Shown here one piece after another: positions 34,317 through 44,058 of a stretch of DNA of 64,000 nucleotides. The stretch is from positions 84,603 through 148,602 of the forward strand of contig CADAHQ010000008.1 in the NCBI GenBank assembly GCA_902787715.1, in the 5' to 3' direction. Position 1 is the stretch's first letter. Each line of letters opens with the position of its first letter. Position numbers and translations under genes: made by a program. The stretch is from an uncultured Lachnospiraceae bacterium (lineage in GTDB: Bacteria > Bacillota > Clostridia > Lachnospirales > Lachnospiraceae). A model generated the notes under the pieces. It worked only from the letters and a program-made list of their open reading frames with translations, made no database searches and was not told where the DNA came from.

Positions 34317-35384
34317 CTACTGACGGTTCTTGTACATCTCTTCGTAATACTGCTGGTATGCGCCGCTTGTCACGCGCTTCATCCACTCCTCATTCTCGAG
34401 GTACCAATCAATCGTCTTCACGATACCTACCTCGAAAGGCGTTTCCGGATACCAACCGAGATCCGCCTTGATTTTGCTCGGGTCGATGCCGTAACGACGG
34501 TCGTGGCCGAGGCGGTCCTCAACATGCTTGATCAGATCTTCCGTGATGCCCTCGTCCTTCAGTCTGTCGTGCAGCTGCGCGATGATCGTCTTGACGATGA
34601 AGATGTTCGGGCGCTCGTTGTGGCCGCCGACATTGTACACCTCGCCGTCCCTGCCGCCGTTTGCAACCATATCGATTGCCTTGCAGTGGTCCTCGACGTA
34701 CAACCAGTCGCGAACCTGCATTCCGTCGCCGTATACCGGAAGCGTCTTGTGCTGCTTCACGTTGTTGATCATCAAAGGGATCAGCTTCTCCGGGAACTGA
34801 TACGGGCCATAGTTATTGCTACATCTCGTGATGTTGATCGGCATTCCGTACGTGTCGTGGAACGCCTTCACAAAATGATCCGCCGACGCCTTGGAGGAGC
34901 TGTACGGGCTGTGCGGGTTGATCGGCGTGGTCTCCATGAAGTAACCTTCCGCGCCGAGCGCTCCGTACACCTCGTCCGTGCTGACCTGCACGTACTTCTT
35001 CCCTGACTTCCAGGTCTTCGTCTCGGAATCGTACCATGCTTCCTTCGCGCGCTGCAAAAGGTTCACCGTACCCATGACATTCGACTGAACGAAGATCTCC
35101 GGGTTCGTGATGGAGCGATCCACGTGGCTCTCCGCCGCAAAATTGATCACGAAGTCAAAGTCATACTCGCCGAACAGTTTCGTCACGAGTTCCTTGTCGC
35201 AGATATCGCCCTGCACGAACACGTGGCGGGAATCACCCTCGACGCCCTTGAGGTTCTCAAGGTTGCCCGCGTACGTGAGCTTGTCCAGGTTCACGAGCAA
35301 AATGTCATCATACTTCTTCAGCATGTAGTAAACAAAATTGGAACCGATAAATCCGGCGCAGCCGGTAATGAGATACTTCTTCAT
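34317..35384 (-). CDS. rfbB: dTDP-glucose 4,6-dehydratase
   Basis: This 355-residue extended SDR enzyme converts dTDP-glucose to the 4-keto-6-deoxy sugar, the second step of rhamnose synthesis. Visible motifs are GCAGFIGSNF (NAD), STDEVYGALG (catalytic Thr/Asp/Glu), YSSSKASAD (YxxxK) and NNYGPYQFPEKLIP. Length fits the family. Confidence 0.96.
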   Translation of the reverse strand: MKKYLITGCAGFIGSNFVYYMLKKYDDILLVNLDKLTYAGNLENLKGVEGDSRHVFVQGDICDKELVTKLFGEYDFDFVINFAAESHVDRSITNPEIFVQSNVMGTVNLLQRAKEAWYDSETKTWKSGKKYVQVSTDEVYGALGAEGYFMETTPINPHSPYSSSKASADHFVKAFHDTYGMPINITRCSNNYGPYQFPEKLIPLMINNVKQHKTLPVYGDGMQVRDWLYVEDHCKAIDMVANGGRDGEVYNVGGHNERPNIFIVKTIIAQLHDRLKDEGITEDLIKHVEDRLGHDRRYGIDPSKIKADLGWYPETPFEVGIVKTIDWYLENEEWMKRVTSGAYQQYYEEMYKNRQ

Positions 35385-35439
35385 AAAGCACTCTCCTCAC
35401 TTGAATATATTTGATTTCCCCGGGCAGAACCCCGGAGGA

Positions 35440-36327
35440 TTAATAGCGAACCTTGCCGTCGGCAACTGCCTTAAGGTGCGAGCCATACGGGGATTTGCCG
35501 TACCGCGCCGCCGACTCCATCAGCTTCTCCCGGTCGATCCAGCCGTTGATGAACGCGATTTCCTCGGGCGCCGAGATGGTGATGCCCTGGCGCTGCGAGA
35601 TCATCTGGACAAATGTCGCCGCCTCCACGAGGCTGTCCATCGTGCCGGTGTCAAGCCATGCGAACCCGCGTCCGAGCAGCTGTACATCCAGACGATCCTC
35701 CGTCAGGTACATCTCGTTCAGCGTGGTGATCTCCAGCTCACCGCGAGCAGAAGGCTTCACCTGGTTGGCTTTGCCGCTGACACCTGCGGGATAGAAGTAC
35801 AGGCCGGTCACCGCGTAGTTGGACCTCGGCTCCTTCGGCTTCTCCTCGATGCTTGTCGCCTTGCCGTTCTCGTCGAACGCGACAACGCCGAACCGCTCGG
35901 GATCGTTCACATAGTAGCCGAACACCGTCGCGCGGTTCTTGTCCTCTGCGTCCTCCACTGCGGCGCGGAGGATCCTGCGGAATCCGTTTCCATAGAAAAT
36001 GTTGTCCCCGAGCACCATGGCGCACGCGTCATCGCCGATAAAATCCTCGCCGAGGATGAACGCCTGTGCCAGACCGTCCGGAGACGGCTGAACCTTGTAG
36101 CTCAGCGAAACGCCGAACTGGCTTCCGTCTCCGAGCAGCGCCTCAAACCGCGGCGTGTCGGACGGAGTGCTGATGATCAGGATCTCCTTGATCCCCGCGA
36201 GCATCAGTGTCGACAGAGGATAGTAGATCATCGGCTTGTCATATACAGGCAACAGCTGCTTGCTTGTCACCATCGTAAGCGGATAGAGACGCGTTCCCGC
36301 GCCGCCTGCCAGGATAATACCCTTCAT
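35440..36327 (-). CDS. rfbA: Glucose-1-phosphate thymidylyltransferase
   Basis: This 295-residue nucleotidyltransferase makes dTDP-glucose from glucose 1-phosphate and dTTP, the entry to the rhamnose branch. The N-terminus has [16 protein letters not shown], followed by [16 protein letters not shown] and [11 protein letters not shown]. The ATG at 36327 follows AAGGGAAGGAAACGCT; a longer frame running into the upstream gene is rejected. It is the first of the rfbA-B-D-C set. Confidence 0.95.
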   Translation of the reverse strand: MKGIILAGGAGTRLYPLTMVTSKQLLPVYDKPMIYYPLSTLMLAGIKEILIISTPSDTPRFEALLGDGSQFGVSLSYKVQPSPDGLAQAFILGEDFIGDDACAMVLGDNIFYGNGFRRILRAAVEDAEDKNRATVFGYYVNDPERFGVVAFDENGKATSIEEKPKEPRSNYAVTGLYFYPAGVSGKANQVKPSARGELEITTLNEMYLTEDRLDVQLLGRGFAWLDTGTMDSLVEAATFVQMISQRQGITISAPEEIAFINGWIDREKLMESAARYGKSPYGSHLKAVADGKVRY

Positions 36328-36344
36328 AGCGTTTCCTTCCCTTC

Positions 36345-37286
36345 TCAGAACATTTCGATCATTTTTTTCTTTCTCTCGACCGTCTTCTCGATGCCCGCGC
36401 GAATGTCGTGCTTCGGGCTCCATCCGGTCACTTCCTTAAACTTGCTCATATCGAGCACGAACCGTTTCACCGCCGACGTGACATCGTTCTGCACGTGCTC
36501 GATGACGAGCGCGTTGTTGGTGCAGCGGTTAATCTCGTTCACGATCTCCTCGAGCTTCGTGCCGATGCCGGAACCCAGGTTGTATACTTCCACGCCGTGC
36601 GCCTCATGCTCGCCGATTACGGCGACCGCCTCCGAAAAATCGTCAGCGAAGATGTAGTCGCGCACGTTGGTGAGCGCGTCGCCCCATACCGAGGCCTTCT
36701 CCCCGCTCAGCGCCTTCTGCACGAACACGTCGATGACTCCCTGCGTGGTCGTTCTCGCGAGAGGGCTTCCGTAGACGTTGCCCACGCGGAGGATCTGCGT
36801 CGAGATCCCGCTCTTCGCGTAGAACCCGATGATGTCCTCGCACATTTTCTTACCGACGCCGTACGGCGTAGTCGGCAGCAGCGGATCGCTCTCCTTCACC
36901 GCACCCTCCGAGACATTTCCGTAGATCGTGCCGCCCGAGGACGGGAACACCATCTGCGTCACCCCGACAGCTCTCATCCTGCGAAGCAGGTAATCAAGAC
37001 CGCGCAGCGTGCGCATGATCTCGAGCTCTAAGGAGTCCGTGCTGGTGGACGGAAACGTGGTGGACAGGAAGAAGAACACCTTGTCCACTCCCTTGAGCTT
37101 CTCATCCAGAAACGTCTCGTCATAGAAATCACCGCAGGTGTAGTCGATCCCCTCGCCGAACACCTTGACGGGGTCAAAGGACTCCTTGCCGATTGCGCGC
37201 ACAGACCATCCTCTGTGCATCAGCTCCTTCGTGACCCCGTAGCCAAGCAGGCCCGTAGCACCGATAACTAATGCTTTTTTCTGCAT
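36345..37286 (-). CDS. NAD-dependent sugar epimerase/dehydratase
   Basis: This extended SDR protein of about 313 residues has the nucleotide loop GATGLLG, a serine block ([10 protein letters not shown]), the PYGVGKK (YxxxK) catalytic pair and [15 protein letters not shown] near the substrate end. It resembles UDP-glucose/UDP-GlcNAc 4-epimerases. The second ATG (37286) is used because GGAGAGGG lies at proper distance from it and abuts the first. The substrate cannot be assigned; it may supply a galacto-configured sugar for the polymer. Confidence 0.85.
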   Translation of the reverse strand: MQKKALVIGATGLLGYGVTKELMHRGWSVRAIGKESFDPVKVFGEGIDYTCGDFYDETFLDEKLKGVDKVFFFLSTTFPSTSTDSLELEIMRTLRGLDYLLRRMRAVGVTQMVFPSSGGTIYGNVSEGAVKESDPLLPTTPYGVGKKMCEDIIGFYAKSGISTQILRVGNVYGSPLARTTTQGVIDVFVQKALSGEKASVWGDALTNVRDYIFADDFSEAVAVIGEHEAHGVEVYNLGSGIGTKLEEIVNEINRCTNNALVIEHVQNDVTSAVKRFVLDMSKFKEVTGWSPKHDIRAGIEKTVERKKKMIEMF

Positions 37287-37346
37287 ATCCATCCCTCTCC
37301 TGTATAATCAGAGTCTTTCCACGGAATCATTCAACCAAACCGTGCG

Positions 37347-38654
37347 TCAGGCAGTTTCCTTCTTCCCTGCGTAGTATCTCTTGTAAAATACCGCGAACAG
37401 GACCGCCGCCATGAGGAAGCACACAAAGCAGTTGGACACGGCGACCGCCATGACACCCATGCGAGGGATCAGGAACACGTCCAGCCCGAACTGGAGCGCG
37501 ATGCCGACACCCGAGACGATCATGTTGTACCGAACCTCACCCATGGACGCCAGAACATTGGCGGTTGTGAACCGCAGTCCCGAATTGATAAAGGCCCCCA
37601 GCAACAGCACACACATCAGCCCGATGACATTCAGATAGTCCCGGCCGAACAGGATCAGCACCAGCGGTTTTGCCAGCACGGCGATTCCTCCTGCCACAAG
37701 GCCTACGACGCCCGCGCTGAGCAGGTACACCTTCTTGAAGTTCCGCCTTACCCAGTCGGGATTCTTTTCATTTTTCGTAAAATACGGTCCGACAAACACT
37801 CCAATCGCCGTGGCGAAGATTGAGATATTGCCGGGCAGGAGATATGCCGCCTTGTAATCCGCCAGTACCGCGGGATCGTTCAAGATCTCGCCCAGCAGGA
37901 ACGTATCGTTCAGCATGAACAGGGCCCAGAAGCCGTTGGTCACCATGTATTGGAACGAGTACCGGTTAACCGCCTTCTTCTCCTCGCGGCTCAGCCCGTC
38001 CACGGGATCCTTCGGAAACATGTTCCTTCTCACAAACAGAATCAGAAGGATCGCCATCGGAAGGTTTAGGTACAGACGGGACAGCAATACGCCGTCGACG
38101 CCGTACGTCAGCGCACCCGCAACGCGTCCGCCGATTAGGATGACCGACGACCCCACTGCCAGGTACGCGTACAGCTTGTTCTTGAAAAATGCCCTGAGCG
38201 TATACAGCATCTCGTTCAGCAGATCCTGGAACGGGAGCAGCAGGGCAAGGATCGGGATCAGCAACTTCGCGTCCGAGAAATTCGCGGGTATCCGCAGAAA
38301 GAACGACAAAATGATCATTCCTACCGCAATCAGACTGTCGATGACGATAGTGCGCCGGAGGATATACCGGAAGAACCGTTTCTTGTCAAACACATCCTCG
38401 TTGATGATTAGGTAGCGCAGCACACCGTAGGACAATCCGAAGCCGGCGATGATGAACGCATAACTGTAGATATTTTCCACGTAATCCAGCACACCCTTAT
38501 CCGCCTTGTTGAGAAGGCGGACCACCACAATCGATCCGAAGAGCGCGACAAACTTGGTCGCGAACGTTCCGAGCGTGATATGCAGCGCGCCGGTGTCATA
38601 CATGCGTTTCAGTTTTTGCTTAATCGTTTGCTTGATTGCTTGCTTATTCAGCAT
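37347..38654 (-). CDS. Wzx-like polysaccharide flippase (MOP superfamily)
   Basis: This 435-residue membrane protein has about 12-14 hydrophobic helices and starts with a short basic tail. The helix pattern and the first segment (TFATKFVALFGSIVVVRLLNKADKGVLDYV) fit the polysaccharide-transporter branch of the MOP superfamily. It would flip lipid-linked repeat units across the membrane for a Wzy polymerase. The start at 38654 follows GAGAGGGCGAAAGA. Confidence 0.85.
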   Translation of the reverse strand: MLNKQAIKQTIKQKLKRMYDTGALHITLGTFATKFVALFGSIVVVRLLNKADKGVLDYVENIYSYAFIIAGFGLSYGVLRYLIINEDVFDKKRFFRYILRRTIVIDSLIAVGMIILSFFLRIPANFSDAKLLIPILALLLPFQDLLNEMLYTLRAFFKNKLYAYLAVGSSVILIGGRVAGALTYGVDGVLLSRLYLNLPMAILLILFVRRNMFPKDPVDGLSREEKKAVNRYSFQYMVTNGFWALFMLNDTFLLGEILNDPAVLADYKAAYLLPGNISIFATAIGVFVGPYFTKNEKNPDWVRRNFKKVYLLSAGVVGLVAGGIAVLAKPLVLILFGRDYLNVIGLMCVLLLGAFINSGLRFTTANVLASMGEVRYNMIVSGVGIALQFGLDVFLIPRMGVMAVAVSNCFVCFLMAAVLFAVFYKRYYAGKKETA

Positions 38655-38683
38655 TCTTTCGCCCTCTCACACATGCAATCGGA

Positions 38684-39790
38684 TTACTGTCCGTCAGCCG
38701 CTGCCGCGGGTTCGTCGACGCGGATCTCAAGCTTATGCCCGGCCGAAAGCTTCGCGAAGATCGGATCCGTGATAAAATGATACACCATATGCACGCACCA
38801 GCAGGCGAGATACAGCCCGACTGCGCATGCGGCAATATGGAGCAGCATCACAAAGACATTGCCCTGAACAAACCGTTCGATCGGAATGTGTTTGAGCAGT
38901 ACGCTGTGGAGAAGGAATACGGAAAATACTCCCTCCGCGAGCTTGTTGATCACCTTGTTCGTTCCGAGACTGAGCCTGCCAAACAGAACGAACACGACAA
39001 CCGCGATCAGGATGATCAGCGGATTGCAGTACTCCCAGGCGCTGGGCTCCTTAAAATACCCGAACTTCACGTTAAGCATCGACCATCCGAAGACAGCCGC
39101 CGCGCTGAGCACGAAAATCCCGAGCAGAGAGACGGTCTTCCACTCCTTGATCCCGCCATTCGAGCGGAACAGGTACGCTCCGATCAGATACATGAGAAGG
39201 AAGTTGACGAGGGAATACCCCCACTGGCTTCCGTATTTTCCGATCGTGCTCAACCCGATGATCTCCTCCCCGTCAATCTCGCCGAGGACATCCACGATCG
39301 TCGGATAGACCGAGAAGAGAACAATGCCGATCACCACAAGGGTTCTCAGGTTCCTGTCGTTCAGCCGGTCGATGAGCGCGTTGATAAATGGGGCAAGAAT
39401 GTAAACCGCGCAGTAGAGGATGAGGAAGTAGTTCGCCGGGATCATCGACGTAAACATCGTCTTCACCGAGAGCGCGGACTGCTTCGCGATCACCTGGGCG
39501 AGATACACTCCCTCGCTGAACAGCATCACCTGCACCGTCAGTTCAATGGGCTTCCACAGGCTCACCTTCTTCGTCCTGCACAGAAAATACCCCGAGATCA
39601 GGATGAAGAGATTGACCCCGCAATCAAATACCGCCTGAAGGATATACAGGATATAGTAATTCACGGATCCCTGCCGCACGAAGGACATGCCGCCGCCGAC
39701 ACCAGGGTTGTTGTAATGAAGCACAATAACCCCGATGATCGCAAGGATACGCAAAAGCTCAATATTCGATTGCCTCTCTCGCTTCGCCAC
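38684..39790 (-). CDS. Acyltransferase-3 family membrane O-acyltransferase
   Basis: This 368-residue multi-pass protein has about ten hydrophobic helices. The N-terminus (RQSNIELLRILAIIGVIVLHY) carries the R/E and His elements typical of the OafA/WecH acyltransferase-3 family. It probably decorates a sugar with acetyl or another acyl group. Translation starts at a GTG (39790) with AAGGA 11 bases upstream. It is a third acylation activity in the locus alongside the two MBOAT genes. Confidence 0.85.
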   Translation of the reverse strand: MAKRERQSNIELLRILAIIGVIVLHYNNPGVGGGMSFVRQGSVNYYILYILQAVFDCGVNLFILISGYFLCRTKKVSLWKPIELTVQVMLFSEGVYLAQVIAKQSALSVKTMFTSMIPANYFLILYCAVYILAPFINALIDRLNDRNLRTLVVIGIVLFSVYPTIVDVLGEIDGEEIIGLSTIGKYGSQWGYSLVNFLLMYLIGAYLFRSNGGIKEWKTVSLLGIFVLSAAAVFGWSMLNVKFGYFKEPSAWEYCNPLIILIAVVVFVLFGRLSLGTNKVINKLAEGVFSVFLLHSVLLKHIPIERFVQGNVFVMLLHIAACAVGLYLACWCVHMVYHFITDPIFAKLSAGHKLEIRVDEPAAAADGQ

Positions 39791-39825
39791 TGTTAATGGA
39801 TCCTTTCCCCCGCTGCTGTTGTTTC

Positions 39826-40902
39826 TCAGGAAAATCTTCCGACGAAATCCATCGTCGAGCAGTTCTCGAGAGGAAGCTTCACCGGCTTTCCTTCCGCCGC
39901 GGACTTGTAGATGGCAAGCACCAGCTCAAGCGCGCGCTTTCCTGCCTCACCGTCCACCAGAAGCTTTTCCGTGCCTTCAATGGCATTGATGACGTTGCGA
40001 TACAGCTTGGTGTGGCCGAAACCGTAAACGTTCGGAGGGTTCTCCGAGCATTCCTTCTTGACTGCCTCCTCATCTCCGAAGTAATCGGAGAACTTCCACT
40101 CCTCGATGATGTTGACAGCCTCGCCGCCGGCCTTCACGGTTCCCTTCTCGCCGAAGATATACAGCGTCTCCTCAAGGTTCTTCGGGAATACGTCCGTGGT
40201 TCCCTCGATGGTGCCGTAACTTCCGTTCTTGAACTTGACAACCGCAAGTCCGAGGTCCTCCGCCTCGATGTACGGGTGGATCAGACGGTCGGTCATACCG
40301 TAAACCGTGTCGATCTCATCACCCATCATCCAGCGGAGAAGGTCGATGTCATGAATGCACTGGTTCATCAGAGCGCCGCCGTCCTGCTCCCAGGTTCCGC
40401 GCCATGCGGCACGGTCATAATACTCGTGATTTCTCGCCCAGCGGATATGCGCGGTGCCGTAGAGAAGCTTGCCGAAGCGGTTCTTCTCCAGAGCCTTGCG
40501 GATCTCCTGGATTGACTTGTTGAACCGGTTCTGATGGTTGGCGCACACAAGCACACCCTTCTCCTTGCCGGCCTTGATGATCGCGTCAGCATCCGCGAGG
40601 GAGAGCGCGATGGGTTTCTCGATGATCACGTTGCAGCCTGCAGCGATGCAGTCGAAAGCGATCGCTGCGTGCTTGCCGGACTCGGTAGCGATCGCCACGA
40701 GTTCGGGCTTCTCCGCAGCAAGCAGTTCCTTGTAATCCTCGTAGATCTTAACCTTATTGGGATCCAGGTCGAACTTGAGGATCTTGTCCTCCGCGTTCGC
40801 TCTTACAATGTCGCAGACAGCCACGATCTCGAGGCCGTTGTTCTTCGCGGCCATCACATGGTTCGGTGAGATCCGTCCGCATCCGATCAGTGCATACTTC
40901 AT
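39826..40902 (-). CDS. Gfo/Idh/MocA-family sugar oxidoreductase, WbpB/WlbA-like
   Basis: This 358-residue oxidoreductase has an N-terminal Rossmann fold (ALIGCGRISPNH) and the catalytic Lys in IIEKPIAL. The C-terminal domain contains GGALMNQCIHDIDLLRWMMG. With the acetyltransferase (1 base away) and the DegT aminotransferase it forms the B-D-E trio known from WbpBED/WlbABC, which turns UDP-N-acetylhexosaminuronic acid into its 3-acetamido derivative. In that pathway this enzyme oxidises C3. Pathway assignment rests on the gene trio. Confidence 0.88.
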   Translation of the reverse strand: MKYALIGCGRISPNHVMAAKNNGLEIVAVCDIVRANAEDKILKFDLDPNKVKIYEDYKELLAAEKPELVAIATESGKHAAIAFDCIAAGCNVIIEKPIALSLADADAIIKAGKEKGVLVCANHQNRFNKSIQEIRKALEKNRFGKLLYGTAHIRWARNHEYYDRAAWRGTWEQDGGALMNQCIHDIDLLRWMMGDEIDTVYGMTDRLIHPYIEAEDLGLAVVKFKNGSYGTIEGTTDVFPKNLEETLYIFGEKGTVKAGGEAVNIIEEWKFSDYFGDEEAVKKECSENPPNVYGFGHTKLYRNVINAIEGTEKLLVDGEAGKRALELVLAIYKSAAEGKPVKLPLENCSTMDFVGRFS

Positions 40903-40903
40903 G

Positions 40904-41467
40904 TTACTTCGTCTCCTTCAATTTGATTTGTCCGTCTGTATTCGTATATGCTTTTCCGCATTCCGTGCATATCAGTTCCCCGTTCAGTCTGCAGCCGCAC
41001 TGGCATACATACCCGAGCAGCCTGTCGGGATTTCCGACCACGAGGTTGTAGTCCGCAACATTGTGGGCAACCACGGTTCCCGCGCCGATCATCGCGTACT
41101 CGCCGATGTCATGGCCGCAGATGATCGTGGCGTTGGCCCCGATCGTGGCTCCCTTACCGACTCTCGTCTTTCGGAACTCGTGCTTACGGCTGATGAACGC
41201 CCTCGGGTTGATCACGTTCGTAAAAACACAGTTCGGTCCGAGGAACACGTCGTCTGCAACCTCCACGCCGCTGTAGATCGCGATATTGTTCTTGATCCTC
41301 ACGCCGTTTCCGATGCGCACGCCCTTCTCGATGAAAACATTGGCGCCGATATTGCAGTTTTCCCCGATCACGACATCGTCCTGAATGATGCAGTTCTGCC
41401 AGACCGAGGTTCCGTCTCCGATCTGCGCGCCCTCAGCGACGCTCGCGCTCTCATGTATCTTCGTCAT
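40904..41467 (-). CDS. Left-handed beta-helix N-acetyltransferase, WbpD/WlbB-like
   Basis: This 187-residue protein is built of hexapeptide repeats (about residues 3-150), e.g. IGENCNIGANVFIEKGVRIG, and fits the acetyl-CoA-dependent 3-N-acetyltransferase of the UDP-2,3-diacetamido sugar acid pathway. A short C-terminal zinc-ribbon-like tail has paired cysteines (CQCGC and CTECGKAY). The ATG at 41467 overlaps the aminotransferase stop (ATGA) and follows AGGTGGGAAGC. Confidence 0.9.
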   Translation of the reverse strand: MTKIHESASVAEGAQIGDGTSVWQNCIIQDDVVIGENCNIGANVFIEKGVRIGNGVRIKNNIAIYSGVEVADDVFLGPNCVFTNVINPRAFISRKHEFRKTRVGKGATIGANATIICGHDIGEYAMIGAGTVVAHNVADYNLVVGNPDRLLGYVCQCGCRLNGELICTECGKAYTNTDGQIKLKETK

Positions 41468-42639
41468 GCTTCCCACCTGTTCACTGCCTCGATCACCGCG
41501 TCGATCTCCTCCTGCGTCAGCTCGGGGAACATGGGGAGAACGAGGGAATGCTCCGCGACAAACTCCGCGTTCGGCATGTCACCCTTCTTGTAGCCCAGGC
41601 CCTCGTACACCTTCTGAAGGTGGAACGGCACCGGAAAATAAACGCCGCTGGTGATCTCGTTCTGCTTGAGGTACTCGCGGAACGCGTCTCTCTTGTCCGT
41701 CGTCACCGCGTACACATAGTAGATGTGCGTGTTGTCCTTGCAGACTACCGGCTTCGCGACCGCGGGGTTCGTGATCCTCTCGTCATACTGCTTCGCGATC
41801 TCTCTTCTGCGCTCGTTCCATCCGTCAAGATACGGAAGCTTGACCGAGAGGAGCGCTGCCTGAAGAGCGTCGAGACGGGAGTTGTAACCCGTCACAAAGT
41901 TGAAATACTTCGGAAGATTTCCGTTGAAGTCCATGCTGTCCTCGGAAACCTCAACACCGTTCTGAATGCCGTAGGTGTACAGTCCGTCCAGGCCGCTGCC
42001 GTGTGCGCGGAACGCCTTGCACTGTCTGTAGATGCACTCGTCATCGGTCACAATGATGCCGCCGTCTCCCGCGCATCCGAGGTTCTTCGTCGGGAAAAAT
42101 GAAACACAGCCGACGTCGCCGAGGCTGCCCGCCTTCTTTCCCTTGTACGTTGCTCCGGCCGCCTGCGCGCAGTCCTCGATCACCTTCAGACCGTTTGCCT
42201 TCGCGATCGCGTTCAGCGTGTCCATGTCGGCGCACTGTCCGTAGAGGTGAACCGGGATGATCGCCTTCGTCTTCGGGCCGACCTTCTTCTCAACCTCAGC
42301 GGGATCGATGGTGTACGAGTCGCGTGTGCAGTCCACGAAAACCGGAACCGCTCCCACGGAGGTGATCGCCTCCGCCGTCGCGCTGAAGCTCATGGCTGTC
42401 GTGATGACCTCATCGCCGGGCTTCACGCCGCAGGCCTTCAGGGCCATGACAAGGGCGTCCGAACCGTTGCCCACACCCACAGCGTATTTTACGCCGCAGT
42501 AAGCGGCAAATGCTTCCTCAAACTCCGAGACTGTCTTGCCCAGAATATACTGGCCGTCATGGAGCACAGTCAGCGCTGCCTTATCCAGCTCATCCCGGAT
42601 GGACGCGTACTGTCTGGTAACATTCATAGCAGGAATCAT
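41464..42639 (-). CDS. DegT/DnrJ/EryC1-family sugar aminotransferase, WbpE/WlbC-like
   Basis: This 391-residue PLP enzyme has the cofactor Lys in FFPTKNLGCAGDGG and the usual GNGSDAL and EDCAQAAGATYKGKKAG motifs. In the WbpB-D-E trio it converts the 3-keto sugar to the 3-amino sugar using glutamate. The ATG at 42639 follows AAAGGAGATACAAATCA. Confidence 0.92.
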   Translation of the reverse strand: MIPAMNVTRQYASIRDELDKAALTVLHDGQYILGKTVSEFEEAFAAYCGVKYAVGVGNGSDALVMALKACGVKPGDEVITTAMSFSATAEAITSVGAVPVFVDCTRDSYTIDPAEVEKKVGPKTKAIIPVHLYGQCADMDTLNAIAKANGLKVIEDCAQAAGATYKGKKAGSLGDVGCVSFFPTKNLGCAGDGGIIVTDDECIYRQCKAFRAHGSGLDGLYTYGIQNGVEVSEDSMDFNGNLPKYFNFVTGYNSRLDALQAALLSVKLPYLDGWNERRREIAKQYDERITNPAVAKPVVCKDNTHIYYVYAVTTDKRDAFREYLKQNEITSGVYFPVPFHLQKVYEGLGYKKGDMPNAEFVAEHSLVLPMFPELTQEEIDAVIEAVNRWEA

Positions 42640-42674
42640 TGATTTGTATCTCCTTTATGTGTTTGATTCTATGT

Positions 42675-42711
42675 TGATCGGATCAATCCCGTGTGATCGG
42701 ATCGATCCTGT
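42675..42711. repeat. 18-bp near-direct repeats with a dyad, between two operon genes
   Basis: TGATCGGATC(A/G)ATCC(C/T)GT occurs at 42675-42692 and 42694-42711 (16 of 18 identical). The first copy also forms the dyad TTGATC-G-GATCAA. It lies in a 119-bp gap, the widest between the main genes of the operon's middle. Confidence 0.7.
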
Positions 42712-42758
42712 ATTAATCGGTTTCGTTCCCCGTCGGTCAACCGGCAGAGCAGACTCCG

Positions 42759-44003
42759 TCAGTCTCTTCGGAACAGGTCACGGGTGTAAACCTTGTCCTG
42801 AACATCGTCGAGACATTTGTCGTACCGGTTCGCGATGATCGAATCGCTGAGTCGCTTGAACTCCTCGAGATCGTTCACGACACGGCTTCCGAAAAATGTG
42901 GAGCCGTCCTTCAGCGTAGGCTCGTAGATGATCACCGTCGCGCCCTTCGCCTTGATGCGCTTCATGACGCCCTGCACGGAGGACTGGCGGAAATTGTCGG
43001 AGTTGGACTTCATCGTCAGCCGGTACACACCGACCGTGACGGTCTTCTCCATCGACGCATCGTAATCGACGTTCGATGCGTATCCGTAACCGTAGTATCC
43101 GGCCTTCATCAGCACCTGGTTTGCGATGAACTCTTTTCTCGTCTTGTTCGACTGGACGATGGCGTGGATGATGTCCTCGGGCACGTCCGCGAAGTTCGCC
43201 AGCAGCTGCTTGGTATCCTTCGGCAGGCAGTAGCCGCCGTATCCGAAGGACGGGTTGTTATAGAAATCGCCGATACGGGGATCCAGGGAAACGCCGCGGA
43301 TGATGTCGCCGGTGTTCAGCCCCTTCATCTCCGCATAGGTGTCCAGCTCGTTGAAATAGCTGACGCGGAGCGCAAGGTACGTATTGGCGAACAGCTTGAC
43401 CGCCTCCGCTTCCGTGAAGCCCATGGTCAGAACGTCGATATTTTCCTTCTCCGCGCCCTCCACGAGAAGCTGCGCGAACTGCTGCGCCTTCTCCCGGGAA
43501 TTCCCGTCGCAACCGACGATGATGCGGGACGGATAAAGGTTGTCATACAGCGCCTTGGACTCCCGAAGGAACTCCGGGGAAAATAAGATGCGGTCGGTGT
43601 GGAACTTCTCCCTGACCTTCTCCGTGTAGCCGACCGGGATCGTGGACTTGATCACCATGGTCGCCGTGTCCGATGACCGGAGCACAAGGTCGATGACCGA
43701 CTCCACGGCGCTCGTGTCAAAGTAGTTCTTCGCAACGTCGTAGTTAGTGGGCGCCGCGATGACAACAAACTCCGCGTCCCTGTACGCCGCCGCGCCGTCC
43801 GTTGTCGCACGGAGGTTCAGGCCCCGCTCCTCGTGTTCCGCGAGGTATTTTTCGATATAATCGTCCTGGATCGGGCTCTTCCAGTCGTTCAGCATCGCCA
43901 CTTTCTCTTCGACGATGTCCACCGCGACAACTTCGTTGTGCTGTGAAAGGAGCACCGCCAGGCTCAATCCGACGTATCCCGTTCCCGCAACTGCAATCTT
44001 CAT
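42759..44003 (-). CDS. UDP-glucose 6-dehydrogenase-family protein, copy 2
   Basis: This nucleotide-sugar dehydrogenase of about 414 residues is paralogous to the gene at 31519 and shares its C-terminal end ([11 protein letters not shown]). The NAD-binding Asp is present ([10 protein letters not shown]) and the catalytic Cys is C259 in [15 protein letters not shown]. It has a unique insert of about 20 residues near 300, rich in Tyr and Gly. The ATG at 44003 is preferred over 44012 because AAGGATG abuts the latter. It should make UDP-glucuronate or a related uronate. Confidence 0.9.
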   Translation of the reverse strand: MKIAVAGTGYVGLSLAVLLSQHNEVVAVDIVEEKVAMLNDWKSPIQDDYIEKYLAEHEERGLNLRATTDGAAAYRDAEFVVIAAPTNYDVAKNYFDTSAVESVIDLVLRSSDTATMVIKSTIPVGYTEKVREKFHTDRILFSPEFLRESKALYDNLYPSRIIVGCDGNSREKAQQFAQLLVEGAEKENIDVLTMGFTEAEAVKLFANTYLALRVSYFNELDTYAEMKGLNTGDIIRGVSLDPRIGDFYNNPSFGYGGYCLPKDTKQLLANFADVPEDIIHAIVQSNKTRKEFIANQVLMKAGYYGYGYASNVDYDASMEKTVTVGVYRLTMKSNSDNFRQSSVQGVMKRIKAKGATVIIYEPTLKDGSTFFGSRVVNDLEEFKRLSDSIIANRYDKCLDDVQDKVYTRDLFRRD

Positions 44004-44058
44004 TGTTTTCATCCTTCTTATCTGTCTGTTACTCTTTATACTCCGAAGCCGCCGGCTC

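Noticed and set aside
36327-36423. Upstream-extended start of rfbA
   Set aside because: The extension runs inside the preceding epimerase gene and lacks a ribosome binding site; the internal ATG has a strong one.
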